Assembly (NCBI GenBank): GCA_030549335.1
Contig: CM060188.1
Coordinates: 16,557,501 to 16,621,500 of the forward strand
Direction: 5' to 3'
Length of the DNA: 64,000 bases
From: Pontederia crassipes
Taxonomy: Eukaryota > Streptophyta > Magnoliopsida > Commelinales > Pontederiaceae
Shown: piece after piece, positions 21,701 to 33,700 of the stretch
How positions within the stretch are numbered: the first letter of the stretch is position 1
How the letters are laid out: each line of letters begins with the position of its first letter
The notes under the pieces: model-generated
Database searches by the model: none
The model's input: the letters and a program-made list of their open reading frames with translations, nothing else
Told to the model about the DNA's origin: nothing
Translations under genes and position numbers: made by a program

Positions 21701-24700
21701 GCTATTGAATATTATGGCATTAAAACTGGACGTGGAAAGAGGTCGACCTGCAGAGGCAAGTTCATCGGCAATATATTTGGCTTGCCGAAGGAAGACTGAA
21801 ATTGAGGAGTTGCCCTGTTTGAGATTTTGCAGCTGCATTTTAAGTTGTAAAATGCAAGCTTCACTACGTGCGCCAAAGGCTTGATGCAGAGAAATCGCCA
21901 GAGGTGGTCAAGCCAACGACAAGGGGAAGAACATCTTCAGCCAGAGAAGAAAGAAGCCAGCTTAGAAGAAGCTGGTCACGGCGGCGCCACTGATGGAATT
22001 GTGCTAATGCTGTAGACTGATTATCAGATTCAATAGTTGGTTGAGGAGGACATGGAAGTGATCCATCAATGAAGCCTTCTAGTGCAATTCTTCTAAAAAG
22101 AAAGCCTTCTAGCGCAAAGCTATTTTTTTTTGAAAAGGGAATGGACAACCAGCTAGCTGGTGGTCGTCCAGGATTTCATTACTTTTAGGAAAAGTTACAA
22201 AAAACTAAAACGAACGGGTCTGGAAAAACCCAGCATCCGGATTACAAACAAAAAACAGAGATGGCAGCCCAAAAAATCAGACATTTTCAATCTCCTAAAA
22301 TGGCCATCGCAAGATTCTTGATAAGAGGACGTAACTGGGTGAGCCATAGCAAATAATTAGTTGAAGTTAATTTTAAGGAAATAAAGTTGTGGGCTTGGTG
22401 AAGGGAAGGCAGAGGAGAGAAGTGGGGAAAGAGGGTCTCCCGAAGGAGCAGAGAGAGGGGAGGAAAAGGTAGAGGATCCAGTGTTGGCCATCTCATCCTG
22501 GCACTCTGATACCGTGTCAAGTGAGGTTAATTGTCAAATATTCATTCAATTGAGTTGCGATGTGATTACAGAGACACAACATTTATAGGAAGAAATACAA
22601 CAGAATAACAGTTGGCGAAGGAATCGTCACACGTCATGAAAGGTGCCAAGTGGGCAGCTGTGGAGCGAGTAATCTGGAAGACTTCTTCTGCTGATACTCT
22701 CTCCCTCCATTCATCTGCGAGTTGGATTTGAGAGCAAATGGGTTTTTAAAAATTAAAAGTTGAGCTATCTCATCCATTAAAATGTCTGTCTAGTCACGAA
22801 GAATTTTCTATTTCCCTCGATTCTCTTCCTTTCATCCTCCCTGATCAAAACAGGGCCCCAACTGTTGATAATCCTTTCCTTGTGATCATGTCCTTTAATT
22901 GATGTTTGACTATTTTGTTCAATGCATACAATAGCGTACATCCTTGTTTTTTGCTTTTTGTTTCTCCCTACACATTGAACATGATACTACAAAAGCTATA
23001 TAGAAATCCTTCCCCTATTGAACAAAAAAGAGAACAATGAATCACATTCTAGGCCACTTGATCTCTTAAATTTTAAGAAAAGAACCTAACTAGTGTCACT
23101 GTCAACTTGACTGACGATGTATATCATGCCTTGGATGTCAAGATGCTTACAGTAATCCAGTGGCCCATAACTTAGGCTCAATTGTCTACCTTTATCCAAC
23201 TTAATTTTATGTTTATCTGATATAATTTGATTCTGATTGGTTTTTTGTTCGTAAATACAAATGAATGCACATACTTTGGGAAGATGGTCAATGCCGAGGA
23301 ATTGAACGTGTGTCCCTTGCTGGTTGTTGAACTTCAGTTTACTATTTTGCCATCCTTGCTCTTCATTATCAATTGATTTTTTTTGGGTAAAATTTTCATC
23401 TATCCAATAATCAAATTTGTTATTCAAAATCCAAAATCTTCTAAAACTCTTACACTGTATTCACAGGGTTGGGTCAATTAATGTAAAGAATGGAAGTATA
23501 TTATTTCACAACTTGCATAAACAAATGGGAGAAAGAAAATTAATAATATCATGAGTATATGCTACTAAAAAAAAATCTAGAGTATATTAATGTTGAACAA
23601 TGGTAAAAGTGTACCATTTTGCCTAGTGCAGCTGCATTTAGTTTCTTAAAGTTATTTGTCCTGGGTGATAGGAAATCACTTAACAGTGGTTGGGTTACAA
23701 TTTGTTTGCTCAACTTTGATGTCATAGACTGCTAAAAGGTTTATCTCTCTTCCAACAGGACAACTCTGCAACTTGCTACTATAAACCAATAAAATATTGG
23801 TATTATTATAATTTATCTTATTAGTTAAAAAACAGTGTCTTGAAAAGTGTTTATAGCAATTGCCTGATATTAGTGGATATCACAGTTTTTCCAGACTAAG
23901 CATAATACATTTGGAACCTATTTTGTATACTGTGCTCAACAACATGTTTTCATTGTGGATGCAACTTGAAATTTCAAAGACAAATATTTGCATGGCATGA
24001 AGATATTTATTAGCCGATGTGATTGTTTTTTTGCGGAAAGCTGGTATGGATAATTCTTGCTTCATTTGGGGTGATTTGGGCGTTTCATCTTCAATTGTTC
24101 TGTTACTAACTCAACTTGTTTGACATGATTTTTTCAGTTCTGATGGCTCTCGACAATTTAATTTTTCGGCTAGATTTCTAAGCCATTTGAGCAATTGTTC
24201 AAATGAATTAAGAAACTACCTCCATTAGTATCTTTTTTTCCTTGAGAAGGAAAAGGATGAATATGTATCTCAAGAAAACTTACTCATCTAGTCATCCTTA
24301 TGACTATGCCTCGAATTTTGGACCATCAAAGCTTTTAGTTAAACATTTTTGGAGCCTATGTCCTTTCAATTGCTTTAATCAAATGTTCTCCTCTTGCATA
24401 TCATATTCCCTTCTTTACATGTGAGAAAATGACAAGCTTTTTTAAGTTCATAAATAAGGGATATGATCATGTACATTTTGCCATCTAAGACAGTTACCCC
24501 GAAGATCTCATCTTTTTTTCCTTGAGAAGGAAAAGGACGACCATTGTGCTTTCATCTTTGCAGTCCGTTCTACACTATTCCTGTTCAACAGTTTTATAAG
24601 GTTACCATTAAAATATTGATGCTGTCAATTTCTCACGTCATCGTTTCCCTTCTCAAAGAAATCCTTTGACAACATGAGATTAATAAGTCGGACTTCATGC

Positions 24701-27700
24701 TTGAAGATTAATGCAACTCGGCCCCGTACCAGTATGGTAGCTAATGCATCTTATTAAGGGCTAGTCTTTGTCATCTAGATCGGAGGTAAAATTTCAAGGA
24801 GATCACAGCAGGTTTGACGTCAGTGAAGGAGAATAATATTAGTGATTTAAGCTCTAAACCCATATTTCAGATGGAGAAATGTTCATTTGTGCAAGATAAT
24901 GGGGACAAAGTTTCTACAGAAAGACTCAACATGGTTAGACCGAAAAATCTTCATGCAGATGCATCAAGTACACTATTTGTGATAATGGACCACAAGTTGT
25001 AATTGGGTCTCATTCTGAAAGGAAGTTAAAATTGAGAGTTTCCTTAGCTATCAGTTGTAGCAGTTATGATCCAAATTTCGTGTCATACAGATTTGTAAGC
25101 CCATGTTGAACAGATGTATGCAACATGATTGTGTGGTTGCGTGTTCATCACTTATCTACATTGCAGTATTTGGCAGAGTTAATCTTTAGAAAAATGGTTG
25201 TTTGGCAGAGTTGTGATTTCCTAATATTTATCTCCTATTTGGTAGCACACGAATTTTTTTCTAAAACATGGAATTGTGTGCTATTGTATTAAAAAAATAA
25301 AGTGAATCATGCCTTCTAGGTACGCAACATTCATTGGCTACTGTTAATCTATTACAAGAAAATTGAGCAAAGCCAATGTTTTACATTGATATGTCGAAGT
25401 CGAGACTTACGAGTTGGTTTAGTTTTATTTGTTGGAAACAATTCCTAATACTACAACAACAACAACAACAACAACAAAGCCTTATCCCACTAGGTGGGGT
25501 CGGCTACATGGATCATACAACGCCACAATATATTCGTTGATCCATATTCATGAGATTCGACAGGGTTTTACGCTGGCTGTCGGGGCCTAACACAACCCTC
25601 CTCCTTTATCCGGGCTTGGGACCGGCTATAAAACATAGGCGGAGTTCTTTATTATGCACAACATCACCAATAATCACCGCATGAGCAAATTCCGTATTCA
25701 AAACGATGAAAGCGCTTGATATCCCTGACAATTATCTCCCTCTGAAGAATCTTAGATATGACTTTGAATGTACCATGACAGTCCAAGCAGAACCGGAGAT
25801 TCTTAATTATGTGGATTGGACTCCCAGAAGGCACCCTAACAAGGCCTAGTGCCAAAGCCAGCCTCTCACCGTGCATCCACACTAAACGTTCTTTCTGGTC
25901 CTCACTAAGATCATGAAGGATAGCATCAGTTTCAGGAACATAGCCTGCTTTATTAGTCTTAACTTGTAACCACTGTAACGCAGCTTTTATCAATCTCATA
26001 TCTGGATGAGATTCATCACCTACAGAAAAGGAATGGACTTCACCCTGGATCTCGATCCAACTACATCCAGGTTCCTTCTTCACACTCTTAGCTCTCATGT
26101 CTTTCCTGACAAGGGCAACATCATCCCAACTTCCTTTAGTAGCATACAAATTTGATAGTAAAATGTAAGTCGTTTCATCTTGAGGCTCGATCTCGAGAAC
26201 TCTCTCTGCACACAATTTTCCAAGCTCAATATTTTTATGAACCAAACAAGCACCGAGTAGTGCATGCCAAACCATAACACCTGGTTCTAATGGCATATCA
26301 CCAATGAATTGCATGGCATCATTCAGCCGACCAGAATGCCCTAAAAGCCTGACCATGCAAGTGTAGTGTTCCATGCATGGCTCAATGCCATAATTGTGAA
26401 GCATTGAATCGAAGTGGGATAAACCTTCATTCACAAAACCTCCATTGCTGCATGCTGATACAAATAATTTTTTCCCTTTTCACTTGTTAAACTGCTCCAT
26501 GGTTATGTGCTTGTACATAAGTGTGGTCCAATAAAATTTTGGATCACAACACTTTTTAGATCCCTTTCATTAAATACTGGTGAAAATTTGTTTTCTCCAT
26601 GGATCTTTATGATGGATGTTCAAAATTCATGTTAATTTGCAATATCTATGAGTTCGATGTTTATTCTATAAAAATGGTCAATTTTTGATAGAAACATGGT
26701 TTCTTTATTTCTTATGGGGTTTCCTAGTTAACTACCATGTTCAGAATTATGAGAAATTAGAGAAGCTTTTGAGGCTTTTTATACTACAAGTCGTCAAATA
26801 CAATAATTTTTCTTGTATAATGTTCCTCTTGTTGATGGTTCTAATATGTATACACAGGAAAAGATCAGAGTTGCTCTTTATGTGCAGAAGGCTGCTCTGC
26901 AATTTATTGATGGTACAATATCAAATTCTCTATGAACATAAGGTAATTGTATGTGCTACTCTTTGTTGATGCTTTGCTCTCTTTGGTTTTGCTCTAATGC
27001 AGCTGCTAGCAAACCTGAGTATCATATCTTAGAAGAGATAAGAAAAGCTGGTTATTGCATCAACCCAGATGAGTTAGCATCCATTGCACGTGGACATAAT
27101 AGTAAGGGTTTGAAGACCCATGGAGGACTAGGTGGAATAGCAAGGAAGATCTCTGTTTCACTTGAAGATGGAATAATGACAAGTGACTTATCTATTAGGC
27201 AGAATATTTTTGGTGTCAACAAGTATGTTGAAAAACCACCAAGAAGCTTCTGGATGTTTGTTTGGGATGCTTTACAAGATTTGACATTGATCATTCTTAT
27301 GATTTGCGCTTTGATATCTATAGTTGTTGGACTTCTAACTGAAGGCTGGCCAAAGGGTATATATGATGGATTAGGAATCTTACTCAGCATATTCTTGGTA
27401 GTCATAGTTACAGCAGCCAGTGACTATAAGCAGTCATTGCAGTTTAGAGACTTAGATAAGGAAAAGAAAAAGATTCTCATCCAAGTGACCAGAGATGGAT
27501 GCAGACAAAAAATTCCTATTTATGATTTGGTGGTCGGAGATGTAGTACATCTATCAATTGGAGATATTGTTCCGACTGATGGATTATACATATCTGGTTA
27601 TGCGTTGTTGATTGATGAGTCGAGCTTGTCTGGAGAAAGCGAGCCGGTACATGTTTCTCATGACAAGCCATTTTTGCTGGCAGGGACTAAAGTTCAAGAT

Positions 27701-30700
27701 GGCAGTGGTAAAATGTTAGTTACCTCTGTTGGTATGCGGACTGAGTGGGGAAAATTAATGGAAACTCTTAGTCAGGGTGGAGAAGATGAAACACCTCTTC
27801 AGGTCAAGCTTAATGGTGTGGCAACAATAATTGGAAAGATCGGTTTGGGATTTGCAATACTCACATTCTTAGTCCTGCTAGCAAGATTTCTATGGGATAA
27901 GGCACACCATGGTGGCTTGCTCAACTGGAACCCAGATGATGCACTGAAAATCCTGGATTATTTTGCTATAGCTGTTACTATAATTGTTGTTGCGGTCCCT
28001 GAAGGACTACCGTTGGCTGTAACATTAAGTCTTGCTTTTGCAATGAAGAAACTAATGGATGAAAGAGCACTTGTGCGTCATCTGTCAGCCTGTGAGACAA
28101 TGGGATCTGCTAGTTGTATTTGTACTGATAAAACAGGTACTTTGACAACTAACCACATGGTCGTTGATAAATTATGGATCTGTGAAGTGTCTAAATCATT
28201 TAAGGGGAAAGAGACTGCTATGGAACTGAAGTCTGTTATTAAAGAAATTGTTTTTGATGTCCTTCTGCAGTGCATATTTCAAAATAGTGGTTCAGAGGTG
28301 GTAAGAGGTAAAAATGGTAAGAACACCATATTAGGTACGCCAACTGAAACTGCATTATTGGAGTTTGGCTTGGAATTGGATGACCTTGTTGACTCCCAAC
28401 ACAAGGACTGCAAGAAACTGAAAGTTGAACCATTTAATTCAGTGAAGAAAAAGATGTCTGTCATTGTTACATTACCTGATGGAGGGGTTCGTGCATTCTG
28501 CAAAGGGGCATCAGAAATTATACTCCAAATGTGTCACAAAGTACTTAATGCAGATGGAAGCACTACAACTTTGTCTGAAACTCAGAAAAAGGATATAATG
28601 GACGTCATTAATGGCTTTGCCTGTGAAGCATTGAGAACCCTTTGCTTGGCCTTTAAAGATATAGATGAAGATCAGAATGGGAACGAGATTCCTGTTGATG
28701 GTTACACGCTCATAGCCGTTTTTGGCATTAAAGACCCAGTGCGCCCAGGAGTCAAGGAAGCTGTTCAGACATGCATAGCTGCCGGTATCAAAGTGCGAAT
28801 GGTTACTGGGGATAATATTAATACTGCTAAAGCAATAGCTAAAGAGTGTGGCATATTAACTGCGGATGGCTTAGCAATCGAAGGAAAAGAGTTTCGTGAC
28901 AAAACTCCGGAAGAAATGAAGGACTTAATACCAAGAATTCAGGTTTTTGTTTAACTCTTCTCATGCAACGAGTGGAGAGAAAAGATGACTAGAGAAGGAT
29001 AATCATACATTGATACTAAAACTGTGGGTAAAAATTGTACATATGTGAATGCCTAAGAAGCATATGTGAGTGGAGGACATTCAATGGCCAGTTATGATTT
29101 CACCAATAATAAATAATTTTGATTTTGCTAATTATGCATATGCACATTGTCATTTTAGAATTTAAACACATTGTTATTTTTATGCATTATATTGCTTTTT
29201 TTTGTCTTACTATCTTGCATTTATAGGTCATGGCTCGATCGTTGCCTTTGGACAAGCACAAACTGGTAACAAACTTGAGGAACATGTTTAATGAAGTTGT
29301 TGCGGTGACTGGTGATGGAACCAATGATGCACCAGCACTTCATGAGGCAGACATTGGTTTATCAATGGGTATCGCAGGAACAGAGGTATGCTTTGTTTGT
29401 CTTTATGTAGTATTCTCCTGTGAAGTTCTGCTATGTAATGACCATCTTTTTTTGCATACAACTCCGTCATGTCTGGGTTTCCTTTTCAGTCAAGTTTAGA
29501 CTCTTACATCTGTGCGCAAACTGATTCCTTTCTTACTATGTCTGTTACTTGCACCAGCCCCTTTCAGAAAAATGCATCATCAAAGTCACCAAAGATAGGA
29601 AGTTTCAGTCAGTCCATGGCGTTTAACATAATTATTAAAATCCCCAATAGTAAATTTGACACCTCTGTGCTCTTCAGATTCTCTGTGAAGTCGTGTGAAG
29701 TCGTGATATCAAATTTTCTTTTTGGGTGTTTATGATATTTGAGTTTTCAATTGCATCATACATCAGTGGTGTTTGCCATGTATTTAACTCTACTTCCAAT
29801 TTTCATTAAAGCTATCATCGTGATGTAGAACAAGTAGTTAGGATTATAGGAGTTTTAAATTAGTTGCACTCCCAACCAATTGTTATTAAAGCTATCATAG
29901 TGATGTAGAACAAACAGTTGGGTTTTATAGGAGTTGTAAATTAGTTGCGCTTTTATTTTATTCTTTTAGTTCAAGTTGGTTGGTTATAAAAGTTTATAAA
30001 TATGACAACCTTTGCGTAATGAATCATTTATATTCAATTTATTCCAGAAACAAATGTGGTTATCTTTTCTGGTGAATGCTGAACTCATGTTTGATGGTGC
30101 TATAAATCATCCTATTAAGTTTTTATTGGTGCAACCATCTCTCCCGGAGGTTGTAATTTTCTCCACTTGATCCCTGCATTGTGTAACGAGACTTTGGAGT
30201 GTTCATTTTGTAATGTGGCTTTGGAGCCTTCAAAGAGATTTGCCTCTTCGTCCTGTGTTCACTATTGTTCCTTTTAATTTTCTTTTCTTTGAGTTACAAT
30301 CTGCCTAAGTTTATTCCTAGTAAAATAATTAATCATTAATCTATTTCACATGTGTTTCTAGTTCTTGTCATTTATCTTATTTTTTTAATCATTTTTCCTT
30401 TCATATTAATTTTCTCGACAAGTCAATTCTTGTCTTGTCCTTGCCATGAGTCATCATACCCTGTTATCCCATTCTTTTTTCCTCAATATATTCATGATTC
30501 ATCTTTTTTTTATATATTCTTCATTACATCTGGTTTACCTTTCTTTTCTATTTTCTTCCATATTTTTCCCGCCACCATCAAATTCCTTTTCAGTGCATCT
30601 TGTTCAACTGTTTCAGTTCACTTCTTTTCCAACATCTTTTTCTTTTTTCTTCTCAAATCCAGTCACCCATTCCCTTTCAAAAACAAAATCCAGTCACCCA

Positions 30701-33700
30701 TTTCTCGTCATCCATTTCGTTTGTTTATTTCTAACAACAAGATGAGGATAGAGACAACTTCTTTCAATGGTTATTTTGGCACTGATGATTTTTAATATTG
30801 GATTTATAAGTGGATAGTTTCCACCAAATTTATAGGTAGAGCTTTGTCATGGTGGAAAGACAATAAACGACATCACGGTTATTACTACATGGGAGAAGAT
30901 GAAAAAAACTATTGCAAGAGTACTCCTTACCTTCAACTTATGAATCTATCAATATTCAGCAATTACAGGAGGCATCAGCAAGAGACACCAACAAGAAATG
31001 CAAAGTATAGGAAAGGAAGTGGATGTTTTATTTGGATGATATAAAAAAACGAACGAGAGATTTTGTTTAAATTAGAAAACATAGTTAATCGGATGTCTGC
31101 CAAGTGCTCTCTTAAGGCTGAATAGTAGAGATTCTGTGTTTTAGAGAAAGAATCACTAGAGACTTGGGCAGACATCCGGCATATATAAAAATGTAACATC
31201 ATGATATTTACAAGTGTGTATATGAACACAAAGATCAAGAGTGAATTAGAAAGATGGATGGGTGTGGTGCGGTCCCTCGAGGGAGATGAAGCTACCCCAA
31301 ACCTCACTTTTGAAGCAAAAAGGCGATACAACGCACATACCCTTTGTGTAGCACCTCTCCCCCAAAATGGTGGGATTCCACAATAGCTAGATGGTCCAGA
31401 TGATCGCTAAGGCAACTAACCACAACGGCCTCCACTCTGAACTGCCCCTCACAGTCGAGGCATGAACAACTCCAAAAAGCATCTACCATGGTGGAATTGA
31501 TGCCAAAGAACTGCATCTGAAGCCCATTTAGGCTTATACCAGTGAACTTTCACCTTATGAATATTAGAGATTCACATTCATTGCTGGGAGCGTTTTTCTT
31601 TTTCTTTCCTGGAATAAGCCAATAATGACCTGCATCTGAAATGCATTGTACGTACATGTGTAACAAATGCATAATTTTGTACAACGAGAAGCTATTTCCA
31701 GGTGGCACTTTAAAAATAATAATGTGAAGTCAAGTTGTTAAGATAGCTTCTCTAAGTATTTCTGCATGGTTGTTATTTGATGTAACACTCCGACATAATA
31801 TATGAACAACAACAACAACAAAGCCTTATCCCACTAGGTGGGGTCGGCTACATGGATCATACGACGCCATTCCGCTCTCGTTGATCCATGTTCATGAGAT
31901 TCGACAGGGTTTTACGCTGGCTGTCGGGGCCTAACACAATCCTCCTCCTTTATCCGGGCTTGGGACCGGCTATAAAACATAGGCAGAGTTAGACAGAATA
32001 TATGAACATTTTCATATATCATGAGGATGGAAGAAATGAAATGGAAAAGTTGTAGGATATAATTTATCTGTTTCTAGTTATCCTTTTACCCCTAATTTTT
32101 TTTCTTAATGCACTGAATTAAGCAGTTGTCTTATTTCATTTTGATTCAAGGCAAAGACATTGAACCTTTAAGCTTTTTTTAATAAGATCTTTTTCATCTA
32201 TTATCTCTCTGGTGACACCTATACATGTTCTTCTTGTGCAACTTATCTGCATGCGCATCATGCAGGTAGCTAAAGAAAGTGCTGATGTGATTATAATGGA
32301 TGACAATTTTACAACTATCATAAATGTTGCCAAATGGGGTCGTGCAGTTTACATCAACATACAGAAATTTGTGCAGTTTCAATTGACTGTTAATGTGGTT
32401 GCTCTTATGGTAAATTTTGTCTCTGCATGTATTACAGGTATCTGGATCTTTTAGTGAAAAACTCTTTCTCTTCCAGATGTTCCTTATCGTCAATGCCTTC
32501 TCCATCTAATTATAGATTTTTGTGTTGTTATTCTTAGGCTCAGCCCCGCTCACTGCTGTCCAACTACTTTGGGTGAACATGATTATGGACACACTAGGTG
32601 CTCTGGCATTAGCCACTGAACCACCAAATAATGAAATGATGAAAAGACCAGCTGTTGGGAAAGGTGAAAACTTCATTACCAAAGTCATGTGGAGAAATAT
32701 CATTGGTCAAAGTGTATATCAATTGATTGTCCTTGGGTTATTGATGTTTGACGGTAAAAGGCTTCTGAAACTTGACAACACAAATTCAGACGCCGTCCTC
32801 AATACATTCATATTCAATGCATTTGTATTTTGCCAGGTACACACACTACCTCAAAAATCCATGTTGCTATCCAGTAATTAAAACTATTGACATAAATTTC
32901 TAAGCTCAGCCAAAATGAAACAATTTGGAGTTGCGGCTGAGTTGAATCCATAATATTTTTTCTCTTTGACCTATATATTCAAAAACACCTAACATGTCGT
33001 ACAATCATTTCCTAAATTCTAGGATGTGAACTTATTATAATAACTTTGAGAAACACGTTGAAGACCCAAACATCAACAACCAATATAAATCACAAGTTCA
33101 TAAATCATCATCACATTTTATCCTTAACTAACTATCTAACAAAGGCTTTCATTCTCGTCAAAACTGGCATTGATAATTAGGAAAATCTCATTAGTCAGAC
33201 TCCGGCTGCAATAAGCAATTTACACTCTCTCATTTCCAGATAGACATGTGGAGAAGTTCGATGACAGGTATTCTGCTTCCAAATCCATGGTGTAAAATCA
33301 GAATTTGCATTTCTTATGTAGGATCTCAAAAGGGTTGACATTCGGTAGACAATTTAGTTGGAGGCTGTTTTTAAATGAAAACTAAGGTATCCTGAATGTT
33401 GCTGCAGTGTATTTTCAATCTATCTAAAATTTAGGATCCTGGAAGTTGGCTATTTGGTGGGTCTCATAACTTTGTTGAGAATCCTAATTAGGGCATGCCT
33501 AGAGTTTTGTCCTCCTGCCTGTAGTGAGGAAAGCCTTCCTATGTAGAGTAGAATTTAGGTTAACTCTTCTATAGAAGAGAAGAAACATGAAGGTACTTCT
33601 TCTATAGAAGATAAGAAACATGAAGTTATTTCTTCTATAGAAGAGAAGAAAGCACGAGAACTAATTTCTTTTTGAGAAAAAGCATAAGAATTATTATTAC

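Larger units (their letters stand above)
18092..22695 (-). mobile_element. Ty1/copia LTR retrotransposon fossil
   Basis: The element lies antisense in intron 1 of the Ca2+-ATPase gene. LTRs are 18092-18264 (173 bp) and 22515-22695 (181 bp). A short duplication actctc flanks it (18086-18091, 22696-22701). The primer-binding site next to the 5' LTR (22497-22514) reads ggtatcagag, complementary to initiator tRNA-Met. Parts in copia order on the minus strand are gag-like sequence (about 22500-21500), integrase (about 20680-20210), reverse transcriptase (about 19770-19250) and RNase H (about 18990-18270). The coding region is broken in several places. The LTRs differ by roughly 5% substitutions plus small indels, an age in the order of two million years if plant LTR rates used for grasses apply. 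Confidence 0.9.

Noticed and set aside
24225-24545. Repeated tctttttttccttgagaagg blocks about 280 bp apart, with a similar block at 57785
   Set aside because: They could be a short element's ends or duplications, but I could not define inverted ends or a target-site duplication, so I do not call an element.
30352-30795. 147-codon open frame rich in Phe and Ser
   Set aside because: It is a T- and C-rich intronic stretch of the Ca2+-ATPase gene. The hydrophobic text reflects base composition, except for its last part, which belongs to the gypsy gag relic.
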